The translations under genes were made by a program, and so were the position numbers. The notes beneath the pieces are model-generated. The model worked only from the letters and a program-made list of their open reading frames with translations. It was not told where the DNA came from and searched no databases. Below are positions 9,914 through 19,319 of a stretch of DNA of 64,000 nucleotides, in pieces. The stretch covers positions 1,674,001-1,738,000 of the forward strand of contig NZ_CP140155.1 in NCBI RefSeq assembly GCF_034479375.1, read 5' to 3'. This stretch comes from Rhodopseudomonas palustris. GTDB lineage: Bacteria; Pseudomonadota; Alphaproteobacteria; Rhizobiales; Xanthobacteraceae. Numbering within the stretch: the first letter of the stretch is position 1; every line of letters begins with the position of its first letter.

Positions 9914-10861
9914 ATGCTGAAGATGCTGACGCTCGGCTGCACGCTGGCTTTGCTGGGCTCGATCGGAATTGCCCAGGCCCAAGCCCCTGCACAGGACTGG
10001 ACCAAATCGAAATGGGGGCCCGACGACGAGATCGGCGCCGCCAACTATCTGACGCCCGAACTGGCTCTGAAGGCCGCGCAACTGGTGAAGACCGGCAAAG
10101 TCTACGCGCTCGGCATCCCGGTCGATACCAAGACCCCCGCCTATCCGCCGCGCGCCTTCAAGATCACCGTCGTGCAGCCCGGCCAGGCCGGCAGCCCCGG
10201 CATGGGCCCGAGCAAGACCACCTACAATGACGACATCATCGAGGGCTGGGTCGGGGTCGGCAGCCAGATCGACGGCCTCGGTCATATCGGCGTCGAGCAC
10301 GTCTACTACAACGGCAACAAGATCGCCGATTTCGGCGACGCGACCGGCCTGAAGAAGCTCGGCATCGACAAGGTGCCGCCGATGGTGACGCGCGGCGTGC
10401 TGCTCGACATGGCGGCGCATTTCGGCACCGACGTGGTCAAGGAAGGCACCGCCTTCAACGTCAAGGAGATCGAGGAAGTCGCCAAGAAGCAGGGCGTCGA
10501 AATCCGTCAGGGCGACGTCGTGCTGTTTCACACCGGCTGGATCAGCCTGATCGGCAAGGACGACAAGCGCTACAACACCGGCGAACCCGGCGTCGGCGTC
10601 GAGGGTGCGAAATATCTGACCTCGAAGGGCGTGGTCGCGGTCGGCGCCGACACCTGGGGCGTCGAGGTTGTGCCGTTCGAGAGCAAGAACATCTTCGAGG
10701 TCCACCAGATCCTGCTGCCGATGAACGGCACCTACATCCTGGAAAACATGAACACCGCCGACCTCGCCCGCGACAAGGTCTACGAGTTCATGTTCGTGCT
10801 CGGCCAGCCGCGGTTCAAGGGCGCGGTGCAGAGCATGATCAATCCGGTGGCGATCCGCTGA
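9914..10861 (+). CDS. Exported cyclase-family hydrolase (kynurenine formamidase-like fold)
   Basis: A 315-residue protein with a clear signal peptide (MLKMLTLGCTLALLGSIG, cleavage near AQAQA), so it acts in the periplasm. The mature part belongs to the putative cyclase superfamily: the entry motif KWGPDDEIGAANYLTPE, the metal-site region SQIDGLGHIG and the later DVVLFHTGW. The canonical HxGTHxD is altered here to a Ser-Gln-Ile-Asp form, as in many proteins of this subgroup. GGGAG lies 9 nt upstream of the ATG at 9914; the reading frame is open farther upstream without a plausible start. The substrate is unknown; a small amide or lactone is likely. Confidence 0.85.
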   Translation: MLKMLTLGCTLALLGSIGIAQAQAPAQDWTKSKWGPDDEIGAANYLTPELALKAAQLVKTGKVYALGIPVDTKTPAYPPRAFKITVVQPGQAGSPGMGPSKTTYNDDIIEGWVGVGSQIDGLGHIGVEHVYYNGNKIADFGDATGLKKLGIDKVPPMVTRGVLLDMAAHFGTDVVKEGTAFNVKEIEEVAKKQGVEIRQGDVVLFHTGWISLIGKDDKRYNTGEPGVGVEGAKYLTSKGVVAVGADTWGVEVVPFESKNIFEVHQILLPMNGTYILENMNTADLARDKVYEFMFVLGQPRFKGAVQSMINPVAIR

Positions 10862-10871
10862 CCGCCATTTC

Positions 10872-11516
10872 TCACGATGCCGACTGATCGGCGGAGGGCT
10901 GTCTCCCGTCAGCGGGCGATGGCGATCCGCCGATCACGGCGCGCAGAAACGCAAGAAAGATTTCATCGCGCGGCCCGGCGCCCGGAACCGTGCCCTGCAC
11001 GGCAAGGCCCGACCACAGCGCGTAGAGGCCGATGCCGATCTGCAGCGGCGGCAGCGCCGGCGCGAGGTTGTGGCGTTGCAGGATATCCTCGACCAGCCGC
11101 GCGAACTCGGCATGATAGCTGATCTTTGCCGCGTTGTAGGCGTCGGCGAACCGCGCATCGCGCTGGGCGTGCAGTTGCAGTTCGATGGATAGTAGCGACC
11201 ATTCGGTCTGCTTCGCCAGATCGGCGAGCCGCGCGGCGACCGTTGCAGGAACATCGCCCAGAGCCTCACCGTCCATCACCTGGACCAGGCGCCGCAGCGT
11301 TTCCACTTCGCCGAGCACGTGTCGCTGCATCAGCACCAGCAGCAGGTCGTCGCGACTGGCGAAGTTCGAGTAGAACGCGCCCTGGGAATAGCCGGCCTCC
11401 TCGCACAGCCGGCGCAGCGACAGGCCGCCGATGCCGTCGCGCCGGATCGCGGCATGGGCCGACGCGATCAGGCGTTCCCGCGTCTCCAGCCGGCTCTGTT
11501 CCCGTGTCTTTCGCAT
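10872..11516 (-). CDS. TetR/AcrR-family transcriptional regulator
   Basis: A 214-residue regulator. The N-terminal TetR helix-turn-helix is typical: ETRERLIASAHAAIRRDG, then LSLRRLCEEAGYSQGAFYSN, followed by FASRDDLLLVLM. The C-terminal ligand domain is helical and ends in a probably disordered Ser/Pro/Gln tail. It lies 59 bases downstream of oleate hydratase on the same strand, so the two likely form an operon in which the regulator senses a fatty acid or hydroxy-fatty acid and controls its own operon. The palindrome at 13604-13623 upstream of the hydratase is a candidate operator. The ligand is inferred from context only. Confidence 0.9.
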   Translation of the reverse strand: MRKTREQSRLETRERLIASAHAAIRRDGIGGLSLRRLCEEAGYSQGAFYSNFASRDDLLLVLMQRHVLGEVETLRRLVQVMDGEALGDVPATVAARLADLAKQTEWSLLSIELQLHAQRDARFADAYNAAKISYHAEFARLVEDILQRHNLAPALPPLQIGIGLYALWSGLAVQGTVPGAGPRDEIFLAFLRAVIGGSPSPADGRQPSADQSAS

Positions 11517-11575
11517 TCGATCGGTCCGTTGCAACGCGAGCGGAAGGAAGCGTTCCCGCTTCCCTCCGCTCGTCG

Positions 11576-13555
11576 TTATTTCGATGTGTCTCGCAGTCCG
11601 TCCCGCATCCGGTCGAGCCAGCCGACGACCGCGCCGAGCGCCTGGCTTCCCTTCCCCAGCAGCGTGGACAGTTCGGCCTCGGCGCGTTCGCGCAAGGTGT
11701 CGTCGTGCTCCGGCAGCAGCGGCAGGATATGGGCGTAGTAAGTGTTGTCGAGCAGGCGATGCAACAGCCGCTCGCCCGGGAACGGCTCGTTGTTGTTCAT
11801 CGCGCGCGCCCCCTTCAGCAGGTTGCGGATGTCGTATTGCGTCGGGCTGATGTCGGCGACCTGCTTGGGCAGGCCCAGCAGCGTATAGACGCCGATCCGC
11901 GCCGTGCGCACCGAGGCTTCCATCGTGAAGATGATGTCGTTGCTGGTCTCGACAAATTGACCCATCAGGGCGAGGTTGGTGCAGCCCTCGGGCACGACGC
12001 GCGGGCGATCGCCCGCCGCCCGCGGCATGAATTGCGCGGTGATATAGGGCATCAGCGCCAGACGAGCCTTGGTGTTGGCCACGACCGCGTCGAGCTGATC
12101 GACGATCCCCAGATGATAGCACAGCTCCGCCACAATTTCCCGGCCGGTGCAGGCCGGCATCGGCTTCTTGACGTGATTGCCGTCCTTGTCCATCAGCAGC
12201 GCGTAGACCCACAGCACCAGCACGTCGTCGGGCTGGGTCGGGAAATGCGGCTGGCGGTTGCAGGTGAAGCTCAGCACCCAGTTGGAATCGGTGAAGGTGA
12301 TGATTCCGCCGGTGGCGGTCTTGCCGGAATACGGATCGTTGACCGACAATTCCTTCAGCTTGTCGACTAGCGGTGAAGGTTTGCAGGTCAGCGTCGCCGA
12401 TTCCCACATCGAGCCCGCGACATTGCCGTAGAATTTTTCAGGCTTGCCGAACACGGGCGACTTCTTCGCCAGGTTCTTCCACAGCATCCAGTCGCTGTCG
12501 TCGCCCGGTTCGGCATTGCCGCGCGCCAGCACAGGGGCGGTGTCCATGTCGCCGTAAGCCGTGCCCTCGGTCATCGATCCCGTCAGCGCGAACACCACGT
12601 CGTTCGGACCGACGGCGATGCTGTCGTCCTTGCCGTCCTTCTTGCAGCGGATCGCGGTCACGGTGCGGCGGCCGGCTTCTTCGACCATGTCGAGATCATA
12701 GGCCCTTGTGCCGAACTGCACCTTCACGCCCTTCCCCTCGAGCATCCGGGTCAGCGGCACGACGAAGCTGTCGTACTGATTGTACTTCGGAAACACCAGA
12801 GCCGACATGTCGGTCAGCCCGTCGATCGCATCGAGGAAGCGATGCATGTAGAGCTTCATTTCCAGCAGGCTCTGCCAGTTCTCGAAGGCGAACATCGAGC
12901 GCCACAGATACCAGAAGTTGGTTTCGAGGAAGCTCGCGCTGAAATATTGCTCGATGGTGATGTCGTCGAGATCTTCCTTGCGCTTGAGCAGCAGCTTGAG
13001 GATCTCCCATTGGTGCAGCTTGCTCAGGCCGAGCGTCGAAAAATCGCGGATCTCGCCCTGTCTGTGCATCAGCCGCGCCTTCGACCAGTTCGGATCGTTG
13101 TCGTTGACCAGCCGATATTCGTCGAGCACGCTGTAGCCCTCGGGCAGTTCCAGCGCCGGCACGTCCTGAAACAGGTCCCAGAAATTGTCGTAGTTGAAGT
13201 TCATCTCGCGGCCGCCGCGGATGATGTAGCCATCGTCGGCATTGCCTGCGCCGTCGAGCGATCCGCCGGCGATCTGCATCGTATCGAGGATGGTGATGTC
13301 CTCGCCCTTCATCCCGCCGTCCCGGATCATGTAGAAGGCGGCCGCCAGCCCGGCGATGCCGCTGCCGATGATCCATGCCTTGCGCCCTTCAACCTGTTCG
13401 GCCGGAACCGGACGGTTACGCATATACGGGCCCATCATGTCGGGCGGCGGCAGCGTATCGGCCGGCCCTTTGCGCCAGAACCCTGCCCCCACATTGGCTT
13501 CGATCAGGGGCTTGCCGGGAGTCGGGTGGATCGGAGTGCGGACTGGTTCGGTCAT
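11576..13555 (-). CDS. ohyA: Oleate hydratase (myosin-cross-reactive antigen family)
   Basis: A 659-residue FAD protein that adds water to the cis-9 double bond of oleate to give 10-hydroxystearate, usually as a detoxification step. The dinucleotide fold is seen in [20 protein letters not shown], followed by [13 protein letters not shown] and the characteristic [16 protein letters not shown]. The later [20 protein letters not shown] block is also a hallmark of the family, and the length is within the usual range. The ATG at 13555 follows GGAAGG at a suitable distance; an upstream in-frame start at 13579 is less likely. The downstream TetR gene is probably its regulator. Confidence 0.93.
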   Translation of the reverse strand: MTEPVRTPIHPTPGKPLIEANVGAGFWRKGPADTLPPPDMMGPYMRNRPVPAEQVEGRKAWIIGSGIAGLAAAFYMIRDGGMKGEDITILDTMQIAGGSLDGAGNADDGYIIRGGREMNFNYDNFWDLFQDVPALELPEGYSVLDEYRLVNDNDPNWSKARLMHRQGEIRDFSTLGLSKLHQWEILKLLLKRKEDLDDITIEQYFSASFLETNFWYLWRSMFAFENWQSLLEMKLYMHRFLDAIDGLTDMSALVFPKYNQYDSFVVPLTRMLEGKGVKVQFGTRAYDLDMVEEAGRRTVTAIRCKKDGKDDSIAVGPNDVVFALTGSMTEGTAYGDMDTAPVLARGNAEPGDDSDWMLWKNLAKKSPVFGKPEKFYGNVAGSMWESATLTCKPSPLVDKLKELSVNDPYSGKTATGGIITFTDSNWVLSFTCNRQPHFPTQPDDVLVLWVYALLMDKDGNHVKKPMPACTGREIVAELCYHLGIVDQLDAVVANTKARLALMPYITAQFMPRAAGDRPRVVPEGCTNLALMGQFVETSNDIIFTMEASVRTARIGVYTLLGLPKQVADISPTQYDIRNLLKGARAMNNNEPFPGERLLHRLLDNTYYAHILPLLPEHDDTLRERAEAELSTLLGKGSQALGAVVGWLDRMRDGLRDTSK

Positions 13556-13603
13556 GGTCGTCCCTTCCGTCGATCGCATCGGGAGACGCGATCGAACTTG
13601 CTT

Positions 13604-13657
13604 CAGATATCAACTGATATTTGAGTGACAGATGATATTGCTCAAATCAGGGCAGCA
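13604..13657. promoter_or_regulatory. Palindromes upstream of oleate hydratase (candidate TetR operator)
   Basis: ATATCA-AC-TGATAT at 13607-13620 is a perfect inverted repeat; allowing one mismatch it extends to TCA...TGA at 13604-13623. Next to it TTTGAG and CTCAAA form a second inverted repeat with a 15-bp spacer. Both lie about 50-100 bases upstream of the oleate hydratase start, where the promoter should be. Size and symmetry suit a TetR dimer. Confidence 0.55.
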
Positions 13658-13818
13658 GGTCGGAAAACCTCCACGATCTTCGGTATTTAAGCACCATTCT
13701 CGCAGCCAAGACCAAACTACTCCTCTCGGCGCGGCGGCTCCTCACGGGCCAGAACCGAGCGTCCCGGATTGCGTGGGATCGGCTTTGCGCCCTTGGCCAT
13801 GGGCTGCTATGCGACGCC

Positions 13819-14301
13819 ATGCCTGCTCCCATCCTTCCGCTGATCGAGGCCGCCGCCCTGTGGCCGGCGCGCGGCTCCCTGCTCGGTCTCGACCTCGGCA
13901 CCAAGACGATCGGCGTCGCCGTGTCCGATCCCGACCGCAGGCTCGCCACCGGGATCGAGACCGTCGCGCGAACAGCCTTCACGGCCGACGCAAAGCGCCT
14001 GCTGGCGCTGGCGGCCGAACGCAACGGCTGCGGCTTCGTGCTCGGGCTGCCGCTGAACATGGACGGCAGCGAGGGGCCGCGCGTGCAATCCACCCGCGCC
14101 TTCGCGCGCAATTTCGCCAGGCTCACCGAGCTGCCGATCGGGCTATGGGACGAGCGACTGTCGACCGCAGCGGTCGAGCGCGAGCTGATCGCCAACGACG
14201 TCAGCCGCGCCAAGCGGGCCAAGATCATTGACGAACACGCCGCGATCTACATTCTGCAGGGTGCGCTCGACCGGCTGACGGCGCTGAACCGCGCCGGCTG
14301 A
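13819..14301 (+). CDS. ruvX: Putative pre-16S rRNA nuclease / Holliday junction resolvase YqgF
   Basis: A 160-residue RNase H-fold protein. The first acidic motif is LLGLDLGTKTIGVAVSDP, the second is the GFVLGLPLNMDGSEGPR loop, and the third is LWDERLSTAAVE followed by KIIDEHAAIYILQ. YqgF is essential in several bacteria and trims the 16S rRNA precursor; a resolvase role has been proposed. The family usually starts a few residues before LGLDLG, and the 20 extra residues here are common in alphaproteobacteria. ychJ follows after 30 bases on the same strand. Confidence 0.93.
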   Translation: MPAPILPLIEAAALWPARGSLLGLDLGTKTIGVAVSDPDRRLATGIETVARTAFTADAKRLLALAAERNGCGFVLGLPLNMDGSEGPRVQSTRAFARNFARLTELPIGLWDERLSTAAVERELIANDVSRAKRAKIIDEHAAIYILQGALDRLTALNRAG

Positions 14302-14331
14302 TCGATCTTCAATCGTGACGGACCTGGTGCG

Positions 14332-14718
14332 ATGAACTGCGTCTGCGGATCAGGCAAGCCCTACGACGAGTGCTGCGGACCCCTGCTCGCCCGCGCCCGC
14401 CCCGCCGCGACGCCGGAAGCGCTGATGCGCTCGCGCTACGCGGCCTATGCGCTGAAGGATTTCGACTACATCGTCGAGACCACCGATCCCGACACGCGCG
14501 AGCTGTTCGACCACGACGCCAACCGCACCTGGATGGAGCAATCGACTTTCGTCGATCTGCTGGTGCTCGATCGCCACGAGAAGGGTAGCCGCGGCACCGT
14601 CGAATTCGTCGCCCGCTTCAGCCGCGGCGGCGCGGCCGAGCAGACCCACCACGAACGCTCGCAATTCCGCAAGCACAAAGGCCGCTGGTATTTCTCAGAG
14701 GGCGTTACGGTCGGCTAA
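14332..14718 (+). CDS. YchJ-family protein with N-terminal SEC-C zinc motif
   Basis: A 128-residue protein. The N-terminal CVCGSGKPYDECCGP is a SEC-C type zinc motif, as in the tail of SecA. The rest is the YchJ/UPF0225 NTF2-like domain: PEALMRSRYAAYALKDFDYI, then the VEFVARF and the RWYFSEG segments. YchJ's function is not established; the zinc motif suggests interaction with nascent chains or the Sec pathway. It follows ruvX by 30 bases and may be co-transcribed with it. Confidence 0.9.
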   Translation: MNCVCGSGKPYDECCGPLLARARPAATPEALMRSRYAAYALKDFDYIVETTDPDTRELFDHDANRTWMEQSTFVDLLVLDRHEKGSRGTVEFVARFSRGGAAEQTHHERSQFRKHKGRWYFSEGVTVG

Positions 14719-14767
14719 ACGCGCTTGCTCGACGCGTGCTTCAAAGATTCAGATGGACCTACCCACC

Positions 14768-14856
14768 CGTCATGGCCGGGCTCGTCCCGGCCATCCACGT
14801 CTTTGGACGACGTACCGCCGAATACGTGAATGCCCGCGACAAGCGCGGGCATGACG
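14768..14856. repeat. Dispersed palindromic repeat, family A copy 1
   Basis: About 89 bases bounded by CGTCATG and CATGACG, with two internal GC-rich hairpins (GGCCGGG-CTCGT-CCCGGCC and GCCCGCG...CGCGGGC). A second copy of the same design lies at 39402-39491. It sits between ychJ and the convergent acyl-CoA dehydrogenase, and the transcript would fold strongly on either strand. It resembles REP-type elements of Bradyrhizobium-group genomes. Confidence 0.75.
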
Positions 14857-14880
14857 AGGGTATATGACGGCGGACTGAAC

Positions 14881-16530
14881 TCACATCTCCGGCAGCGCCC
14901 GCGCCAGCAGGCTGCGCGCCTGCTCGGCCGACAGGTCCGCAGCGCCGTACATGGTCGCCGGCTCCGGCGTCAGCCGGGTGCGCGCGAACAGTTCGGCGTG
15001 CGGCGGATGGATTTCGTTGAGCGCGGCGGCGGCGGCGAGTTTCGCCAGCGTCTCCACCGCGAGCCGCGCGGTGCGTTCGTTGTCGGCTTGCAGGAAGGCG
15101 CGTGCGACGAGACTCGCGGCGGCGGGAGCGCCGGTCAGACCGGCGGTGTCCTGGATCAGGCTCTGCAGCACCTCGGTGCCGGCGTCGCTCTCGCGCGACA
15201 TCGCGCGCAGCACGTCGAGGCACATCACGTTGCCGGAGCCTTCCCAGATCGCATTCACCGGCGCTTCACGGTAGTGACGCGCCAAAATGCCGTCCTCGAC
15301 ATAGCCATTGCCGCCCATACACTCCATCGCCTCGTAGACGAACGGCGGCGCCGATTTGCACACCCAGTATTTCACCGCCGGCGTCATCAGCCGCATATAG
15401 GCGGCCTCGAGATGATCGAACGGCGCCTGGTCGAATGCCCGGCACAGCCGCATCACCAGCGCCACCGAAGCCTCGACCTGCAGCGCCATGTCGGCGAGCA
15501 CCGACTGCATCAGCGAATGATCGATCAGATGCTTCTGGAACACGCTGCGATGGCGGGCGTGATGCAGCGCATGCGCCAAACCCGAACGCATCAATCCGGC
15601 GGAGGCGATCGCGCAATCCTGCCGCGTCAGTTGCACCATCTGGATGATGGTGCGGATGCCCCGCCCCGGCTCGCCGACCGGCACCGCATAGGCGCCGGTG
15701 AATTCGACTTCCGACGACGCATTGGAACGGTTGCCGAGCTTGTCCTTCAGCCGCTGAAACTGGATGTCGTTGACCGAGCCGTCCGGCTTGAAGCGCGGCA
15801 TGAAGAAGCAGCTCAGCCCCTCGTCGGCCTGCGCCAGCACCAGGAAGGCGTCGCACATCGGCGCCGACATGAACCATTTGTGGCCGATGATGCGGTAGCC
15901 GTCGCCGTCGCGGATCGCGCGCGTCGCATTGGAGCGGACGTCGGTGCCGCCCTGCTTCTCGGTCATGCCCATGCCGATGCTCATGCCGCGCTTCTCGGCC
16001 CACGGCGCGAAAGCGGGATCGTAGCGCTTGGTGCCGAGCACCGGCATCACCTGCGCCAGCAGATCGGGCTGTCCGGCGAGCGCCGCGACCGAGGCGCGCG
16101 TCATCGTCACCGGGCACAGGTGCCCGGTTTCGACCTGCGCGGCCATGTAGAATTTCGCCGCGCGCACCACCTCCGCCGAGCCGCCGGCGGCCTTGCCGTG
16201 ATGGTCCCAGGTCGAATTGTGGATGCCGGCGTGGAAGCTCTCCTGCATCAGTTCGTGATAAGCGGGATGAAACTCGACCTGATCGCGGCGCAGGCCCTTG
16301 GCGTCGAAGGTCTTGAGTTTCGGCGTGTGCTCGTTGGCGAGCCGGCCGCGCTCGGCCATATGCGCCGAGCCCCAGATCCGCCCGAACGCCTCCAGTTCGA
16401 CATGCGCATGACCGCCATTGTTGAAGGTCACCGCCTCGACCAGCGGCCGGTCGGCGCCGAACAGATCGACCTCCTCGAACGGCGGCGACTGGTTGAAGAC
16501 GTCGTGGGTCGCGAAAGCGCTGTCGGTCAT
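14881..16530 (-). CDS. AidB-like acyl-CoA dehydrogenase
   Basis: A 549-residue flavoprotein of the acyl-CoA dehydrogenase superfamily. The AidB subgroup is indicated by the long N-terminal region (residues 1-180), the FAD motif GMSIGMGMTEKQGGTDVRSN, the KWFMSAPMCDAFLV strand, and MGGNGYVEDG followed by the NAIWEGSGNVMCLDVLRAM block. E. coli AidB (similar length) is induced by alkylation damage and binds DNA, with weak isovaleryl-CoA dehydrogenase activity. Whether this protein has the DNA-binding role cannot be told. It is a single gene, separated from ychJ by a palindromic repeat. Confidence 0.9.
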   Translation of the reverse strand: MTDSAFATHDVFNQSPPFEEVDLFGADRPLVEAVTFNNGGHAHVELEAFGRIWGSAHMAERGRLANEHTPKLKTFDAKGLRRDQVEFHPAYHELMQESFHAGIHNSTWDHHGKAAGGSAEVVRAAKFYMAAQVETGHLCPVTMTRASVAALAGQPDLLAQVMPVLGTKRYDPAFAPWAEKRGMSIGMGMTEKQGGTDVRSNATRAIRDGDGYRIIGHKWFMSAPMCDAFLVLAQADEGLSCFFMPRFKPDGSVNDIQFQRLKDKLGNRSNASSEVEFTGAYAVPVGEPGRGIRTIIQMVQLTRQDCAIASAGLMRSGLAHALHHARHRSVFQKHLIDHSLMQSVLADMALQVEASVALVMRLCRAFDQAPFDHLEAAYMRLMTPAVKYWVCKSAPPFVYEAMECMGGNGYVEDGILARHYREAPVNAIWEGSGNVMCLDVLRAMSRESDAGTEVLQSLIQDTAGLTGAPAAASLVARAFLQADNERTARLAVETLAKLAAAAALNEIHPPHAELFARTRLTPEPATMYGAADLSAEQARSLLARALPEM

Positions 16531-16651
16531 GATTGTTCCAGGCAGGGAAAGAGATTCGCCGGCATGTTACGCACAAACGCGCGCAAGATCACGCCGGTTC
16601 GCGGATCGTGGCACCTCGTCCGACTACGACCGGCCCCCTCGCCGCCCGCGA

Positions 16652-17410
16652 TTACCGCAGCCGGCGTACGATCGGAAAATCGTAGGCCCGGCGACCGCCG
16701 CCTGGCAGCGAGAAGTGCCACCATTCCTTGCTGAAATTGACGAAGCCCTGCCGCGCCATCGCCGACACCAGCAGCTTGCGCCAGCGGCGCTGCGCCGCCG
16801 TGATCGATTTGGCCGCGGTATGCGCCCTGGCGTCGGAGCAGTCGTAGCCGGTGCCCATGTCGACGCTCTCCTCCGGCGCGCGCCGCGTTTCCGGCGCGAT
16901 ACAATCGGCATAGGCCCGGTCCGGATCGAACGAAGGCCCCTGCGGCGCGGTGAGATCGACCAGCGTGACGTCGACCGCGGCGCCGGTCGAGTGGCCGGAA
17001 TATTCTGCGATGTAGCCGAGCCGGAACAGCTCGCTCTTGCTGAAGCCCGGATTGTAGCGCCGCTGCGCCGCGGTCTCGTGGCCGTCCTGCGCCCACGCCA
17101 CCATCTCGCGCGACGCCCGCGCCGGTCGGTAGCAATCGAGCATCTTCAGCGAGACGTTCTGCGGCGCGAGTTCGCGCTGCACCTTCTGCAAGGCCAGCCC
17201 GACCGAACGCTTGACGATACACTCGTTCGCCTCATAGCCGGGCAGCCTGCGGCCGACGAAATTGTTGACGCCGGCATAGCGGATGTCCTGCTGGATGCTC
17301 GGATCGAGGTCGCGCAGATAGACAAAGTCGCCGGGTAGCGGTTGCGCAACCACTGGCGTCGTCAGCATAATACTGAAGAAAGCCAGCGAAAGGCGGCGTA
17401 TCACGCGCAC
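16652..17410 (-). CDS. Exported D-alanyl-D-alanine dipeptidase (VanX/DdpX-like, M15D)
   Basis: A 252-residue protein with an N-terminal signal (RRLSLAFFSIMLTTPVVAQ). Zinc ligands of M15 peptidases are visible in SGHSTGAAVDVTLVD (SxHxxGxAxD) and in the terminal EWWHFS motif; CYRPARASREMV carries the conserved Arg of the DdpX group. It should hydrolyse D-Ala-D-Ala dipeptide in the periplasm during murein turnover. A GTG start 4 bases after the stop of the decarboxylase gene implies translation coupling, though the two functions have no obvious link. A second GTG two codons on is also possible. Confidence 0.88.
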   Translation of the reverse strand: MRVIRRLSLAFFSIMLTTPVVAQPLPGDFVYLRDLDPSIQQDIRYAGVNNFVGRRLPGYEANECIVKRSVGLALQKVQRELAPQNVSLKMLDCYRPARASREMVAWAQDGHETAAQRRYNPGFSKSELFRLGYIAEYSGHSTGAAVDVTLVDLTAPQGPSFDPDRAYADCIAPETRRAPEESVDMGTGYDCSDARAHTAAKSITAAQRRWRKLLVSAMARQGFVNFSKEWWHFSLPGGGRRAYDFPIVRRLR

Positions 17411-17414
17411 GCGC

Positions 17415-19046
17415 TCACTTCATCCGTTCGCGCGCGGCCTTGAAGCCTTTGACGAAACGCGCCAGCGTGTGCGAGGTGGCGCCGCGCGGCAGCATCACTT
17501 CGATCAGCGAGAACTGCCCGCGCCGCGCGACCGCGGCATCGAGCGCGGCGGCCAGTTCGGCCCGCGTTCTGACGCGCACGCCATGGCCGCCGATCGACGG
17601 CGCGATGTCGGCGAAGTGCCAATCGTCGAGATCGTTGAACTTCGACTCCGGCTGGAACACCCGCAGCATCTCCCAACTACAATTGTTGAACAGCACCACG
17701 ATCGGATCGAGGCCGTAGCGCTTGCAATTGCCGAGCTCCCAGCCGGTCATCTGGAACGCGCCGTCGCCGACCAGGATCAGCGGCCGCAACCCGGTCGCCG
17801 CGACGCCGACGCCGGCCGGCACGCCGAAACCCATGCCGGCGTAGTAACCCGGCGCCGCCAGCGCGGTGTTGTCGATCTCCATCGCGGTGAACAGGCAATC
17901 GCCGATGTCGGCCGTCATCGGCATCTTGCCGTGCTTGTCGAACAGATCGTTGATCGCGGTGGCGATATCGGACGGCGCGATCGCGCCTGAATCCGCGACG
18001 AGCTTGCGCGGGTAGACCATGCCCTGCCCGGCGTTGCGCGGCCGCGGCGGATGCTGCGTGGCGTGGGCGTCGAGCCCGGCGATCAGATCCGCCAGCGGCA
18101 GATCGCGATAGACGTGATGGCCGATCTGCACTTCGCGCCCGGTCGCCAGAACGGTGCGGCGCGGATCGGTCATGTTGGTCGACAGTGCGAAGTTCGTATC
18201 CGACAGGATCACGCCGAACATCAGCACAAGGTCGGACTCTTCCACCAGCGCCGACAGACCAGGATCGCCGGCCGCGCCCATATAGGTGCCGGCAACGACG
18301 TCGTCGTCGCCTTCGAGCAGGCCGCGGCCCATGAACGTGGTGACCACCGGCAGCCCGAGCTTGCGGGCGAGAGCTGCGACCTCTTTCTCGACGCCGTAGC
18401 GGCGGATTTCGACGTCGACCACGACCACCGGCGACTTGGCCTTGGCGATCCGGTCGAGAATCTCCTCGGAACATTCGGCGCACGCGCCGGGGTCGGCCGC
18501 CCGCTGCGGCAGCTTCTCGACCGGCTCGACCTTGGCGTCGACCATGTCGCGCGGGAATTCGATATAGACCGGCAGCGACAGTTCCAGCGCGCTGCGCAGC
18601 ACCCGGGCGATCTCGGCTGATGCTGTCGCCGGATCGTCCAGCACCGCCTGCGCGCAGGTGACTTCCCGGAACACCGCGAGTTGCGTGTCGACGGTGCGGA
18701 CCTGATGATGCAGCAGATAGCCGCTGGTGCGTTCGCGAGCGCCCGGCGCGCCGGCGATCACCACGACCGGGGAGCGCTCCGCATAGGCGCCGGCGATCGA
18801 ATTGACCAGGTTGAACGCGCCGGCGCCGTAGGTCACCACCGCGACGCCGATGCCGCCGCGGTAGCGCGACGCCGCATCCGCCGCGAAGCCGACCGCCGGC
18901 TCGTGGCTCAGCGTGAAATAAGGCAGGCTTCCGCTCTCCTCGATCACCTTGAAGAACGGCAGCACGAAATCCCCGGGGATGCCGAAGATCTCCCTGGCGC
19001 CGTGATCCTTGAGAGCGTCGAGCAAAGCGGTCGCAAGCGTCGGCAT
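17415..19046 (-). CDS. ThDP-dependent indolepyruvate/phenylpyruvate decarboxylase-like enzyme
   Basis: A 543-residue ThDP enzyme. The catalytic Glu is in SHEPAVGFAADAASRYRGG, the adjacent-His pair is in YLLHHQVRTVD, and the cofactor motif GDGAFQMTGWELG runs to VVLFNNCSWEM (GDG-N26-NN). The arrangement is that of the IpdC/PpdC group that decarboxylates aromatic 2-oxo acids, leading to indole- or phenylacetaldehyde; a related oxo-acid decarboxylase cannot be excluded. A central domain (VVVVDVEIRRYGVEKEV) is normal. If it acts on indolepyruvate it could support auxin formation, but no partner gene is nearby. Confidence 0.87.
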   Translation of the reverse strand: MPTLATALLDALKDHGAREIFGIPGDFVLPFFKVIEESGSLPYFTLSHEPAVGFAADAASRYRGGIGVAVVTYGAGAFNLVNSIAGAYAERSPVVVIAGAPGARERTSGYLLHHQVRTVDTQLAVFREVTCAQAVLDDPATASAEIARVLRSALELSLPVYIEFPRDMVDAKVEPVEKLPQRAADPGACAECSEEILDRIAKAKSPVVVVDVEIRRYGVEKEVAALARKLGLPVVTTFMGRGLLEGDDDVVAGTYMGAAGDPGLSALVEESDLVLMFGVILSDTNFALSTNMTDPRRTVLATGREVQIGHHVYRDLPLADLIAGLDAHATQHPPRPRNAGQGMVYPRKLVADSGAIAPSDIATAINDLFDKHGKMPMTADIGDCLFTAMEIDNTALAAPGYYAGMGFGVPAGVGVAATGLRPLILVGDGAFQMTGWELGNCKRYGLDPIVVLFNNCSWEMLRVFQPESKFNDLDDWHFADIAPSIGGHGVRVRTRAELAAALDAAVARRGQFSLIEVMLPRGATSHTLARFVKGFKAARERMK

Positions 19047-19319
19047 GGGGGCTCCTTTGCGTCGCGCGAAACAGTCCGCACCGCTTTACCAGAGACTTCG
19101 CTCCCCACCAACGTAGCGCGGAATCCCCACCACCGCTGCAGCCATGGCGGTACGGCTCGCAATGGCTCCATCATACAGGAAGTCCTTATCCGGGAAATTG
19201 GAGCCGAACCCGTCTCGAAGCAGAAAATTTCGACTTCATTAACCGACTGCACCCCGACCATTCGCCAGCGACGCCAACCGTGCTATCACTTTTGGTTGAA
19301 TCTGCATCAAGGAACAACT

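Noticed and set aside
14830..16734. 634-codon frame opposite the acyl-CoA dehydrogenase
   Set aside because: His/Arg/Gln-rich, no recognisable motif, fully antisense to a gene with clear family signatures.
18681..19319. N-terminal extension of the EF-hand protein
   Set aside because: The frame is open upstream, but it would run antisense into the decarboxylase and bury the signal peptide; ATG 19320 has AAGGA in place.
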